Shown here: in pieces, positions 32,801-44,973 of the stretch | Layout of the letters: every line of letters starts with the position of its first letter | Numbering within the stretch: the stretch's first letter is position 1 | NCBI RefSeq assembly: GCF_002234675.1 | Contig: NC_019867.2 | Coordinates: 4,854,001 to 4,918,000, forward strand | Source: Oryzias latipes | Taxonomy: Eukaryota; Chordata; Actinopteri; Beloniformes; Adrianichthyidae | DNA length: 64,000 nt | Direction: 5' to 3' | Translations under genes and position numbers: made by a program | Notes under the pieces: generated by a model | The model's input: the letters and a program-made list of their open reading frames with translations, nothing else | Databases searched by the model: none | Told to the model about the DNA's origin: nothing

Positions 32801-35800
32801 ATGTCAGGTGTGACAGAGGATGGGGGCTCCTTCTCCTCCAAGGTCATCCGGATGGTCTTTGTCATCCTGCTGCTGGACCTGCTGGGATTCACCCTGATTC
32901 TACCTCTGCTGCCCTCCATCCTGGACCACTACGCCCAAACTGGGGTGCGTGGAAGCAAAGTTCCCCCCAAACAATGGGATATCTGTGTGGATGAATCCAC
33001 AGCTCATGAGTGATTAGTTTTGGAGGGGGGGGGGGCTGCATGCTGACTCATGCTGAAGCAGCTTGGTGATTTTATTTTTTCGCAGGATGCCACATACCAG
33101 TCTCTGCAGAACGTGGTGGGTTGGTTCAGGGCGGCCGTTGGGATTCCCATGGAAAAGAAATACAACACCGTTCTGTTTGGAGGTACCGTTTGGCCCGCAC
33201 TCATCTGAAGGGGAGGCACAGATCCGGGGGTTGAACCCCTTCGTTTTATTTATTTTATTTTCTTCCAGGTCTGGTCGGGTCGCTGTTTTCCCTGCTGCAG
33301 TTCTTATCCTCACCTGTGACGGGGGTTCTGTCAGACCGCCATGGCCGACGACCACTGCTAATCCTGACCACTGTGAGATGTCACAGTTAAATACTGATTC
33401 TTATGGATTTTGCAAATTAATTTACAGAAAGACCCACCCTGGTTACATAAAAATTTGTTTTTTTTGGGGTGTTTTAACATGTTTTTGTGGCATTTCTCTT
33501 TCGATGAAGGACATTTATTGGAAAGTAGAGCTTAAAATTGCATTTCTGAGTAGTTTTTATTCAAATTGTTGTGAATCCGGAGCCATTAAAAAAAAGGAAG
33601 TTTAAAAAAGATCAAATTTGCGACGTAGAAAATACGAAACCGAGTATGACGACTTTGTCTGAGCTGGAATCCGCCTCAAAACTGTACGTCCGGATAGCTC
33701 AAATATTGCTCCCCATTTTTGCTGCGCTGGTAATATTTGCTTGGGGGTGTGGGGCAGCATGTAAATAGAGAGCTCTCAGCAAAGGGGGGAGAGGAAGAGG
33801 AAGGGTTGGGGGGTGGGGTTTCTCCACACCTATGGTCCCACCCACAACTGAGAGGGAAAATTCTACTTATTTTAGTCATTTGTTTATTTTTTTATTGAAC
33901 ATTTGCAGAATATAATGCAAAAATGCAACATTTATAACAACACAATATCAGAATAGAACACAGTTCTGAATTCAGAATACAATTGTTTTAACCTTATGAA
34001 AATCTTAATTATTAAGAAAAAAATTATAAGTAATATAGATTTTTTTAAACAAACTGGTGTTCAATAATATCCAAATAAAGAAATCACAGAAAGAATTAAT
34101 AAGTAACTAAAAATAGAAAATAAAAAAAGAAATAAAAGAAGAAGAAGAAAAAAAGAGGTGAATTTCTAATGAACTACTGCCGCTCTGCAGAAACTATGTC
34201 CTGGCTGAAAACGGCACAATCACAACAACAAAAAAACACTGCGAAGGCTTTCAAAATGGATCCAAAGAGGGTCAGAGTGGGTCTTTAGGGCAAGTTTGTT
34301 CTTGCTGCAAAAAAAAGAACAGGTTTCTATAAAGTTAGAGAGGCGATTGGTTTGATCGGCTGCTTTGCGTTTCAGGTGGGGCTCATATCCTCCTACGTCG
34401 TGTGGGCCGTTTCCCGCAGCTTCAGCATGTTCCTTTTGTTCCGTGTGATTGGGGGCATTTTTAAGGGCAACGTCAGCCTCTGCACCGCCGTCGTAGCCGA
34501 CCTGCCTTGCCCAAAAGCACGCAACAGAGGAATGGTGAGAGAGCTTATAATGGCCCTCGGCACAATGTCTAACGCTGCAAACACTGAGGCACGCTGTCGG
34601 TTGAACAGGCGATGATCGGCATCGCCTTCTCCGTGGGCTTCACGGTCGGACCGCTCATGGGAGCTTACTTTGCCATCGCCTCCAGAACAACAGGGAGCGT
34701 CTTCTACCAGACGCCCGCTCTGATCGCTCTGGCGTTCAGCGTCGCCGACCTGCTCGTCATTTGGCTGATGCTGCCAGAAACGCTGACAAAGAATGTCCAG
34801 GTCAGTTTGAGAGGTTTCTGGCCTGGAGTCACGGTTTTTAAACCTTGTGGGTTTAAAAACTTACCTTTTGAGCAGGAAAGAAAATTAAATTGTGAGCAAA
34901 CACAACTCCTTGCAGGGTGTTATGTGAAAACAACCCTTCTGCTATCTTGTGGGGTCTAGATGACCCAACTCCCAATGTTAACGTGCCTTGCAGGCACGTT
35001 AACATTGGGAGTTGGGTCATCTAGACCCCACTAGACAGAGCGCCGAACCTTTTTTCTTCAATGATTTGTGATCTTCACTGGTGTCCATGGATTACATGAA
35101 ATCTTTACACTTTTATCCACCTTTGTCATTGTAGGGAGAACACGTCAATGTAAGGGTGGGGTCATCTGGACCCCATAGGAAAGCACAACTCTTAAAAAAA
35201 AAGTTCCACTTTGGAGAAAATAGTAGAAATGTAGAACTCTAGGTGTCATAAAGCTTTTATGACACAGACAAGCCCGTTATCTGTCCTTTTGTGTTGTCTT
35301 GCTCAATACCTGTAACTTCCTGGACTGCTCTGGTGACGGCAATTTACCAGGAAGTTCCTGTTGTGGATTCTGTGAAACCACGGGGAAGCAGAGTTTTCTT
35401 GTGATCAGATAAAAACAGAGCGCTGGTCTTAGATGGACAGTACTTGAGTCGGCAGTTCTGTCTGAGCGCAGAATTTAAAGAACAAAGAATGAAAAACTTT
35501 CTACAAAACAAAAAACACACACAAGTAAATCCTCACGGTGGTCCAGCTTTCCAATGACTCCATGAAGTATCCTTATTTTCCAAAAATATCAAAAATGTTT
35601 TTGTTTTTGGTTCAGGCTGCATCTTCTGGGACCGGCGACTCCAGGGATCTCCTCAGCCCGCTCTCTTTGTTCCATTTCACAGCCATCACCAGAACAAAAG
35701 ATCCGCCTTCACGGGAAAGTGAGTATGGACCGTTTCACAGGTGTTTTGTACTTATTTACCAAGCATGCATGGACTTCGGCAGGCTGATAAGAAGTAAGGA

Positions 35801-37025
35801 TGTGTTTTTTTACAGGAATGCAGAAGCTCCAGGTGTTGGGTTTGGTTTATTTCTCCTACCTCTTCCTGTTCTCCGGGCTTGAGTTCACCCTGAGTTTTCT
35901 GACTCACCAGCGCTTCCAGTTTACCAGGTATGAACCTGCAGCATCGGCCATGAAAAAAACAGAGACAAACGTCTAATGTTTCCTCTCTGAGCAGCATGCA
36001 GCAAGGAAAGATGTTTTTCTTCATCGGCATCATCATGGCTCTAATCCAGGGGGGATATGCTCGAAGAATCAAACAGGGGCAACACATCAGGGCTGTTAGC
36101 ACGGTAAAAGCAGCAGCTGAAAAGGAAAAAATAATCCATACAAAGGTGTGACTCGTTCAAACGTTTCCGTGTTTTTAGGCCATCGTTGCCCTGATCCCAG
36201 CATTCATCCTCATTGGTTTTTCGTGGAACATGACCATGCTTTACATCGGCTTGGCGTTGTACTCCTTTGGTGAGTCAGGATTTCTTACGTGGTTTGAGAA
36301 ACGCAGGAATAAATGAACTGAAGCTCAAGTTTATTATGGCTGGGTAAAAATGGGATACACCCTGGACAATTCTCTACGCTGAAATCATCTATAGTATTAT
36401 AAATAAATTATGTCAGGTTATTCAGAACGTTGATCCATTAAAAAGAAACAACATTCAAATTACTTTTTTAAAATCGTAAAGAAGTTTTAATTACCAGTTC
36501 TCGCCACAGATGTCGCTGTTGTGCCACTTGAGAAGTTCAGTAATAGACTGTTACATATATTATGAGTATGAAAGTAATACATGGCATTTTCCATTCTTAA
36601 CATTTTTGTGCAGCTGCTGCGGTTGTAGTTCCCTGCCTGTCAACACTCGTCTCAGACTATGGTGAGAATCCTTTTGGGGTTTTAATGCCAGGATTCGTTT
36701 GATTTGTCAAAAATAACCACACGGTCTCTGTGATTTTTCCCGCAGGCTCCGCCAGTCAGAAAGGCACCGTCATGGGGATCCTGCGGAGTTTGGGCTGCCT
36801 GGCCAGAGCCCTCGGTCCAGTTGTGTCATCCTCTGGTAAGAAGAGAAAATGCATCGCTGACCTGTGACTTTTATTTGAGCTTCACGTCTGTAAAAACAAA
36901 AATGAACATTTGCTTTTACAGTTTACTGGATAGCAGGAGCTCAGGCTTGTTTTCTGCTCACGTCGGCGGCTTTCGTGATTCCCCTCGCCCTCCTCAGCAG
37001 AGCCAGCAGACTAAAGGAGGAATGA
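32801..37025 (+). CDS. mfsd10: major facilitator superfamily domain-containing protein 10
   Basis: Twelve coding exons: 32801-32944, 33086-33182, 33269-33372, 34376-34534, 34609-34800, 35616-35718, 35816-35927, 35995-36103, 36179-36269, 36614-36661, 36746-36835 and 36922-37025. They give 451 codons (450 aa), the usual length for this family. The product is a 12-helix MFS membrane transporter, related to bacterial tetracycline/H+ exporters; vertebrate MFSD10 is linked to organic-anion efflux. Visible segments: LLLDLLGFTLILPLLPSIL (helix 1), the MFS loop 2-3 signature GVLSDRHGRRPLL across exon 4, GNVSLCTAVVADL, and GFTVGPLMGAYF (motif C-like, helix 5). FSGLEFTLSFLTHQRF and QKGTVMGILRSLG follow in the second half, as in MFSD10. 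All introns are GT-AG. Introns 4 and 6 contain repeats. No defect is seen. Confidence 0.93.
33455..34295 (-). mobile_element. interspersed repeat with AAAGACCCACTC end, in mfsd10 intron 4
   Basis: The block at 33455-33640 is the inverted relative of the znf462-intron copy (shared AACATGTT, TTAAAATTGCATTT, GACGTAGAAAAT). A terminal GAGTGGGTCTTTA lies at about 34276-34288. Between them is AT-rich DNA with a purine-rich AAGAAGAAG patch near 34138. The limits are approximate. Confidence 0.45.
34934..35191 (+). mobile_element. TTAA-MITE copy in mfsd10 intron 6, with a hairpin head
   Basis: It starts CCCTTCTGCTATCTTG and ends AGCACAACTC before TTAA at 35192-35195. The first about 100 bp form a near-perfect palindrome centred near 34989: TGACCCAACTCCCAATGTTA is followed by its complement, joined by a GTGCCTTGCAGGCAC core. 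Beyond that the copy is colinear with the others. Confidence 0.75.
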
Positions 37026-37373
37026 GCTGCCTGAAGACAGAACTCTGTTTCTGCTGCCTGGAAATGAATTGTAATGTTTACAAGTTCATGGAGTTAAAAG
37101 CACCAGTTGTTGATTTTTATTTTTTTGTGTCAGCAACAGTGATATGAATGTATTCCATGCTCTCAGCCAGCAATCCCAACACAGAACAATTAACGCAAAT
37201 GCCAAAAGAGAAGAAAGGTACGAAAGATTTGGATGTGTAGATGAGAAATGAGTGGGTGTGAATCTCGTTTTACTACTAAATATTTTGACTGTCATTCAGA
37301 TTTAGTATTTTACACCACAGCATTTTAGTTTTTTTCTCACATTACATGTTTTTTTTAAATTCTATTTCTACTA

Positions 37374-37379
37374 AATAAA
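37374..37379 (+). terminator. candidate mfsd10 polyadenylation signal
   Basis: AATAAA about 350 nt after the mfsd10 stop codon, in an AT-rich context. Only the hexamer is seen; use is inferred. Confidence 0.4.
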
Positions 37380-37609
37380 ATAGTCTATAAAACACGGCGT
37401 CTCATTTTGACCCGCTAAATCCCATCTCTGGGTCATGGGAGCAAAGGTTGCAGGGCCACACACTCACATGTACTCACACACCTCAAGACAAATCACCTAC
37501 AAAGCATGTTTTTTTCTTTTTGGAACATGCTAACACAGAAAAGACTCAACGGAGATTCAAAGCACTGACCACTGCTACAAAAATCTGAATGTGAAAACAG
37601 CTAAATTAA

Positions 37610-37840
37610 CCCTTGTGCTATCTTAGATGACCCCCCCTTACATTGACGTGTTCTCCCTAGCATGACAAAGGTGGATAAAGGTGGAAAGATTTCATGTAAT
37701 CCATGGACACCAGTGAAGATCACAAATCATTGAAGAAAAAAGGTTCAGAGCACTGTCTAGTGGGTCTAGATGACCCAACTCCTAATGTTTAACCCTTGTG
37801 CTGTCCTAGGCACTTTACCATTGGGAGTTGGGTCATCTAA
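37610..37840 (-). mobile_element. TTAA-MITE copy (inverted) abutting a second partial copy
   Basis: TTAA at 37606-37609 precedes CCCTTGTGCTATC. The inverted copy runs to about 37788 and loses its far end. A second TTAA (37789-37792) then starts a partial forward copy, CCCTTGTGCTGTCC to about 37840. The join may be an insertion beside an older copy, or the remains of a hairpin-headed copy like that at 34934. Confidence 0.7.
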
Positions 37841-38693
37841 AAACAGGAATGTACAGATAATATCCAGGCACTGAAATACACTCTTTTGTACTATTTAATA
37901 TTAAAAAGAGGATAAAATCAAACGTTAGCTTTAGGAAACGGGAGTGCACCCTCTAGTGGTGAGAGCCTCTCACTGCAGTGACTAATTCAGAGAAAATGCT
38001 GCAGGTTATCAGGTATCAGCTGGAAAACTCTGGAGGAGCAGAGCTGGAAACTACAAGTGAACGTCTGTGGAGATTCTCATGCAGGTCATCGTAAACCCAG
38101 GGCTCGTCTCTTCTCAAAAGCCAGCTCCACTTCTTTTTTGCCTTAAAGATGTTTTACTTCTCATCCAGACGTCCACTAGAACTGAAGACGCTTCTTGGCT
38201 GAGAAGGAAAGTAAAGAAAGAAGTCGAGTTGTCTTTTCAGAGGAAAACGCCTCTGTACCCGTCAGCTGGATGTTTGTAGCATTCGAATAGTGTCACCATA
38301 AGCATAAAAAAAAACAACAGGAAATTAATTTACAAAAAAAACTTTAATAATGTTAATTAACTGAGACGGACAAGAAATGGCAAAATGACGAAGCCACTTC
38401 CTAATAAACGAGTGACTTTTACTATAAGGCTGTTAAAATGCCTCTGTAAATGTCTAAACATAAAAAAAACGATATATTAACATAAATCTACATTTTCTCT
38501 CCCATATACTTACATTAAAACACTTTACTCACACTGGCAAAATACACGTTAAGCTTGTTTCCTAAAAACTAGCCTTTAGTGCACAAAACATGGCTAAGTT
38601 TAAGATGTTGCTGCTCAATAAACTTTAATATTTACATCAGTTAAAGAAGCCTTTTCCATCAGGAAACCTTTCTATAGTTTTCACCCAAATCTG
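37841..38693 (-). other. 3' UTR/flank of cenatac and spacer to mfsd10
   Basis: mfsd10 and cenatac converge here. Minus-strand ATTAAA hexamers lie near 38624-38632 and 38342-38348 and could serve cenatac. No other coding segment is supported. Confidence 0.4.
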
Positions 38694-41600
38694 TTAAATG
38701 TCAGGGTTTGGAAGCTGCTCATTTGGTTTTCTCTTCAAGCTCTCTGCGCTTTGCTCCCGCTTCCTCTTCGGACGTTTCTTCTGTCCTTCCTCTTGTCTGA
38801 ATTGGTGCCTTTTAGTTCAAATAGAAATGTACACAGTTACCAAAGCTGAGATGAAATACCAAAATGGCTGAGAACGTAGAGAGGTGTCACCTGGACTGCC
38901 AGCGCCGCCCACTGTTCCACACCCGACCAAAAGAAGGAAGCCAGTTGGCGTCCGTATGCGAGCTGTGGTCGAAGTTGGCGCCCACCCTGTTTGGAGGAAG
39001 CTTCCTCAGCTTCTCTTGCTCTTCTGCGACAGACACAGGTCAAGTCTATCGTTACACGTCTGTATGAGTCCGAGTCGCGCAGGAAACGGCGTTAACGCTT
39101 GAGATAGCATCGAGCTCGTGAAAGAGAATCTGAGCAATACTGTGTTTGAGGAACTCCTGGAGCGACGGGCCGATCGCCGTCGGTTCTGAAGATCCAGACG
39201 TTCCCTCCTGAGGGTCGTCTTGAAGCCAAGGAGGGACGGCGCCTGAAACAAGCAGTTACGCCGACCTGGTTATGCTGACCTGCAGTTACCATGGTCTACT
39301 AACACACTAAATAAAGCCAACGATACAAGTTTCTGTTCACAAACAACAACTTAAGCCTTGTGCTATCTTGTGGGGTTCAGATGACCCCACTCCAAACCAC
39401 GTTAACGTTAGGAGTGGGGTCATCTGGACCCCACACGATAGCACAAGGGTTAAAAACAGAAACCTTTCAAATTCCAAACATGATTCCCTGTTAGAAAATA
39501 AAAGGCAAAATGTGTCAGTAATAGATTTTTAAAAAAGAGCAGAAACTATTTTTTCTTTGTGGTTTATCCCTTGTGCTATCCTATGGGGTCCAGATGACCC
39601 GATCCTTACAATGACGTGTTACCCCTAGCATGACAAAGGTGGAGAGGATTTCCTGTAATCCATAGACACCAGTGAAGATCACAAATTATTGAAGAAAAAA
39701 GGTTTAGCGCACTGTCTAGTGGGTCTAGATGACCCCACAACCAATGTTAAAGTGCTTAGGATAGCACAGGGGTTACCATGTTTTTGATGGACATCTATTA
39801 AGGAAATTAAGCTTAAAATTGAGTTATTCTTTAAAAAAAAATATTTGTGAATGATTATTAAAATGTATTATATTAAATTTTCACTAGAATTTAAAGTTGA
39901 AATTAATTCAAATAGTATATTTAAGTTTCATTCACTGAGATTTCACTGGATGAAAAGAAAAAACCTGAAACTTCCCATCTGTGTTGAAATACACAAAAAG
40001 AAAACAAAAAAATAATCAAATTAATCTGTGTAATAAACTTGTTTTCCATGGCGGTGTAAACTAAAAGAACAAAACACCTGCGTCTTACCGGTGTGAATAT
40101 TTCCACTGTTTGATGAGTCCTGGAAGAAGAAAACAAAGGTGTAAGACCAACTAAACCATAGAGGTTCTCCTGTATTTCCCTGCATTCATTTACCTGATAA
40201 CCTATAAAAGTCAAGCCTCGTTCGGTTGCCGTCCATGGCATCTCCGCCATCGAGTCACCGACGCCGCCCCGGACTGGACCCTGCAATCCTGGATGTGGAA
40301 ACTGAGAGCTGCTTCCAAAAACAGAAAGCTAGGATGCAGACACTGAAGAAAAGCACAGAAAACAAAGAAGGATGCCTCTGCAGCAGCACTACATGCTGGT
40401 TACCTCCCAGAGACCCCAGCAGGGGGGCCGGCGCTGCTGGCTCCATTAGACAAGTCCGGTTCTTCATCGCGCTGACATTGATTCAGGAAAGGTCAACAGT
40501 GGTTCACAGAGAAAATCTGATTCCTAAGAAAGCCTCACTTAAGATCACAATAAAACAAAAATCGATGCTTTCACCCAAAGGTTAGCAGGAAGTGAAAAAG
40601 CTGACATGTTCAGAAATACTCAGTGACAGAGAAATTTTGTAGATTTGGAAACTAAATTTTGATCATTGGGATCTAACATTAATACCAGGTTATTGTTGTT
40701 CAACTTCTCTTTAAAAAAAAAGAAGGTATTTTTATGTACATATTGGAAAAAAATGGACACACAAACTTGAGGCAACCGTTGTGGATACTGCCACTGCATC
40801 GCTGGAAAACAAACCTCTAAAAAAGACTCAAAGACCTCCTGACGGTGCTTCTCCTGCGCCCGGATGACAGCTGCTTGCTGGGGACAAAATACAAAAGCAT
40901 GGCTGAAACGTCACCGTGTCAAATCATTGCAGGGACTTGTTATGCCCAAAGTAAACCACTCAAGTGGATTTTTCGACTAAAATATGACTTCTGACACTTC
41001 ATTTAAACACTGACGTATGCTGAATTACCTGTTTGATGAAGTCATCCTCCTCCTCTACAAAGGTTTCTAAAACAGTTGCCACTTCGTCTTTAAATCTAAA
41101 AAATAAAAAATAGAAATATCTATATATATTTGAGTTCAACTTCAATGTCCCCTTTTGCTCCGACTCACTCGGCTTACCTCTTCATGTCCTCCTCTGTGAT
41201 GAGAACTTTATCTTTGAGCTTCTGGTCAGCTTTATTGTCCCACCAGAATTTGTGAGTGTTCTTCTTATGTTCTTTACTAAAATTACACAATCAACAAAAC
41301 ATAACAATGTGTGCAAAAGATCAGAATGAATAGAATTAAAGAACAGAAATGAATATGTTGGTAGCTCACGTAGCCATGTGTTCCAACAGGCCTCCATACA
41401 GCACGGTCATCTTGTCGTCTGTCACATTTTTCTCCACTTCGGCCTCACAGCAGTAACACCAGAACGTCTGCTTGTGCTGAATACAGTCAAACTTTTCCAC
41501 TTGAGGCTTTTTGATTGTTCGGCGAGCTTCTTTCACCTGGAATGTCAGCGAAAAACAGGAATACATTTCAAAGTAAAATAAATGTCAAGCTGTCACATTT

Positions 41601-42492
41601 TTTTGTCTGATAGTTTGAATCATGTTTAATGACATTTGAGTTAACCTTGATTAAACATTACATCATATTCAACAACACCAGAAAAAGTATTACATTAGAA
41701 AGATTATTTTAATGAAATAAAACATTTAAATAAAGGACTTAATTTAAGTTTAAACTTTATTTTCCCTTCAAAAGCATCAAACATAGTTGACATTAAGTAT
41801 TTTAAGTATTGATTAGTTTTAAACAAACTTACAAATAAGTGAAAAAATAATTTCACAGCGTTTAGCAAAGATATTTCATTTATAAGTAACGTGGGCAATT
41901 AGCTGGTTACAAGTGACAAAGCTTTGATTTTTAGACAAATGTTTTAACTTCATACATAATTGGAGGTTATCAGCATTTAAAAAAAGAACCACACAGACAC
42001 TTTCTTCATATATTTAATTATTATAGCTTTCATCTTCACATTTTTATTTTGAAAGGTTCATTTCCGGTATCCTCCGTTCCGCTCCATTTCCGTTTTTTAG
42101 ACAACAATATTTCCATATTCAGCACTCCATTAAATTTAACTAAAAATGACAAAGGAATTGATCCTGAGAGTTTTTGTAATACATTAAATTAAACTCTTCT
42201 TTTGAAACGTTAGTTGAAATGGAAAAATAAACGTGTAAACACTCGTTATGAGCCGGTGCATGATTCGAAACTAATATTATATTGGACTGAAATGTTCGGA
42301 TAAAAATTTTTAATATCTGTATAGAATAAATGGTATAATATTATACGCGTTGGTAATATGTGTTCAGTTACTTACCTTTTCTATGAATTTCGTCAGTACG
42401 ACTCTGAGGCTGCTTTGATGCTGTTTTCCGAAAATGTGTTTTTTTCCAGAAAATGTCGTTTGTCGACATATGTTGCAGTAATGTGTTCCCAT
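38694..42492 (-). CDS. cenatac: centrosomal AT-AC splicing factor (CCDC84)
   Basis: CENATAC works with the minor (U12) spliceosome and is needed for introns with AT-AN ends; it is also reported at centrosomes. Eleven exons: 42376-42492, 41370-41536, 41178-41276, 41029-41095, 40815-40877, 40404-40471, 40194-40308, 40089-40119, 39141-39242, 38891-39023 and 38694-38808. They total 359 codons (358 aa). The N-terminus has a C2H2-type finger ([20 protein letters not shown], residues 6-25). [13 protein letters not shown] and [13 protein letters not shown] follow in exon 2, with GLTFIGYQ in exon 7. The C-terminal block has [20 protein letters not shown] and [16 protein letters not shown], all family signatures. 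Every intron is GT-AG; no AT-AC intron is present in its own gene. Two MITEs lie in intron 8. The start is 290 bp from the divergent zinc-finger gene. Confidence 0.92.
39355..39449. mobile_element. 95-bp foldback TTAA-MITE
   Basis: Perfect TTAA on both sides (39351-39354 and 39450-39453). The whole element is a near-complete inverted repeat: about 39 bp arms (GCCTTGTGCTATC... to ...GATAGCACAAGGG) around a short centre containing GTTAACGTTA. It looks like a minimal derivative made only of the palindromic heads of the family. It lies in cenatac intron 8. Confidence 0.85.
39568..39772 (-). mobile_element. TTAA-MITE copy, inverted, cenatac intron 8
   Basis: Starts CCCTTGTGCTATCC and ends GATAGCACAGGGG. 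The flanks TTAT and TTAC are each one base from TTAA. Full-length interior in the same orientation as the 37610 copy. It lies about 120 bp from the foldback element. Confidence 0.75.
39777..39870 (-). repeat. fragment of the AAAGACCCACTC repeat family
   Basis: The stretch with TTTTTGATGGACAT and GCTTAAAATTGAGTT resembles the 33490-33560 part of the mfsd10-intron copy. No ends are visible. Confidence 0.35.
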
Positions 42493-42781
42493 TATGAATC
42501 CGTTAAGTGACCATACAGTACACTCTGTGGATTTAAATTTTTAATAGCACCAAAGCCATAGGTTCTGCACGTTTGTTCATCCTTACCTCATTACCTTAAC
42601 GAAAAGGCTAACATGCTACTAAGCTAGCCAGGAAGTGACCGACTAGGAAATCTTTCCCCCGAAAACAAACCTACGTTCGTTCGTCGGACCTTTTAGTGTG
42701 CGACACATAACAGAACTAAATCAAAACATCTGAAATGACCCTTCGAGCCTGAGGCGATTATTGTGGTTTTAGATTAAGAGA
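42493..42781. promoter_or_regulatory. shared divergent promoter of cenatac and a C2H2 gene
   Basis: Only 289 bp separate the cenatac ATG (minus) from the zinc-finger ATG (plus). The head-to-head layout with no TATA box suggests a bidirectional promoter. Both 5' leaders must lie in this interval. This is inferred from spacing only. Confidence 0.55.
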
Positions 42782-43985
42782 ATGACGTCGGTAAATTGTT
42801 TAAGAGATTTTGTGAACGAGCGACTAACAGCGGCAGCCGAAGAAATTGTTAAAGTCTTTGAAAAAACGATCGCCGATTATGAGAAAGAGATCAACCGTCA
42901 GCGAAGGCTGCTGGCTGTCGTCTGCAAGCCTCGAGTAAAGTTACACCGTACAGGTTTGTGTCAAATTTGTGTAAAATTAGAACATTGGTCTGAAAGTAAA
43001 ATTGATTGATTTTATTATAATTAATTCCACTGCAGGATGTTTTTATTTAGACTAAATGGTGTGTAAATCTTTCCATTTAGAGGTCCCAAAAGCTTTTTTT
43101 CATCATCATGTGAGTGGGGGGCAGACGGAGGTGCAGGCTTGTATCCAGAGGAAGAACTGTGATTTGGACCAACAGGACTCAGAATCTCAACAGGTTAATG
43201 ATGACCATGAAGACCTCTGCACCAGTCTGGATAAAGATCTAAATCATAAGACAGATCCCATTATCCTGGCTGCCAAATGTGATGAGAACGCCAATCAAAC
43301 TGTCTCCTTAAATCCCGTCAAACCTACAGAGTCCACAGACGCCATCCCGGCCCAAAGGTGTGACGTTTTAGAGTGGAGGGAGTCCTGTTTACCTGAAAGC
43401 CACGATCAAACAGGAACCACAGCTGAGAACCTGGAACCACCTGAAAGCTCAGAGAAAAAACAAAGCAGGAGACGTCTGAAAACCGGTGAAGATCACACTC
43501 CTCCCCTGTTAAGAACTCCCTTTTTCATTCGCACGGGCAATGAGTGCGACTACAGGTGTGAAACGTGTGGCAAAGCCTTTCCATACAAGTCCAAACTGAT
43601 TCGACACCAGAGGATCCACACAGGTGTGAAGCCCTACTGCTGCAACATCTGCGGCAAACGCTTCAACCAGACGTCCATACTGAAGGTTCACCTCCGGATC
43701 CACACGGGCGAGCGGCCTTACTCCTGCGACACCTGCGGGAAGAGATTCAACCAGAAGTCCATCCTGAATGTGCACAAAAAGATTCACTCCGTGGAGCGGC
43801 CGTACGCCTGCGACGCCTGCGGCAAAAGGTTCTTTCAGAAAGCCAGTATGGAGGCTCATGTCATCTGGCACACAGGTGAGAACCATCCTGATCCAGGTAT
43901 TTGGCTCACGTTTGTTAAGAGAGCGTATATTTACACGTTTGATTTCATCCTTCTCCAGATGTTTGTTCAAAGTTATGATGGTTAG
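42782..43985 (+). CDS. teleost C2H2 zinc finger protein A, four fingers
   Basis: Exon 1 is 42782-42953 (172 nt, phase 1); exon 2 is 43081-43985. Together they give 359 codons (358 aa). Exon 1 encodes the coiled, charged leader common in teleost zinc-finger genes (LRDFVNERLTAAAEEIVKVF, then YEKEINRQRRLL). Exon 2 has an acidic middle region and four C2H2 fingers with TGERP-type linkers from about residue 215 to 325. The nuclear, sequence-specific DNA-binding role is general to the family; the target is unknown. After finger four the frame runs into non-finger residues and stops, and a strong donor-like CAG/GTGAGAAC lies at 43873-43880 in the linker. Splicing there would stay in frame with the exon at 44974, so this exon may not be terminal. 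Confidence 0.85.
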
Positions 43986-44229
43986 AAGCAGCTACCAATC
44001 CAGGATCCTGAGTTTCAACCACTCTCCAGGGATTTCTCATCTCTTACAGCTCAGATTAGTCTTTTGTTTATTTATGTTTTTATAAAAAGATAATGTTAGT
44101 CTAGTTAGTTAGTTAATTCAGTCTTTTTTTGTGGTAAACTGCATTATCTAAAAAAAAACAAGGAAAAACCTAATAGACTGTAGGTAAATTAAAATGCCGT
44201 AAAAAAAACAACGTTTTTTACAGTTGATC

Positions 44230-44456
44230 ACATGTTTGCGGTGGATCACATGTTTTATTACACTTTTGTAGCTGTATTTATTTAATATGTATTTATTTAT
44301 TTAATACGAATGTCGTTTTTGATGTGCTTTTTTGATGTTATTTCTGAATGTCGTTGTTGCTGCCACAGATAAATGAATTTCCCCATTGTGGGATTAATAA
44401 AGTCCTCTAATCTAATATAATCTAATCTAATCTAATCTAATCTAATCTAATCTAAA
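44230..44456 (+). mobile_element. LINE 3' tail (Rex1-like) with TCTAA microsatellite
   Basis: The phrase AATTTCCCCATTGTGGGATT followed by AATAAAG and an (ATCTA)n run at 44405-44455 is a typical 3' end of Rex1/CR1-like LINEs in fish. No protein part remains. It lies between the two finger-coding exons. Confidence 0.55.
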
Positions 44457-44973
44457 TAATAATCAATGTTTTTTCCCCCTTTTACAAAAAGAAAACCCAC
44501 TGGGTAAATGCCTCACAATGAAATATAGGTTAGGTTTTCATAAAACAAAACCTGTAAACACAAATGAACAGGAATGTGAAATAAAACAATTCTGAAGGTG
44601 TTGAGCTGCTACTCAAGTTTTAGAAAAACGACTTTTTTATTTTGAAATTTGCTTTTTACTAAAAGCTAAAAAATCTAAACCTAATAATTTCCATTCTTCA
44701 ATTTTCAATAAAGTTTCTGCAGTTTCTTTAAAGACTTTGTGTCTCGTAGCATTTATCTTGTAAATATCTGTAAAAATGGAAGTAACAGAGAAAAAAGTCT
44801 TTTTACAATTTTGACCATTGTGGAGTTTGTTTCTTTTTTAAAATAACCCTCAGAACTGAGTCTATTTGCAAACAGACGAGTTTGCAGATCGATGAGGTCA
44901 GTAATCATTAAAAAAGTGAGTTTTCCCGTTTCTAAGCTTGTTGCATCATTTGTTCTGCTGTTTTATCTTCCAG

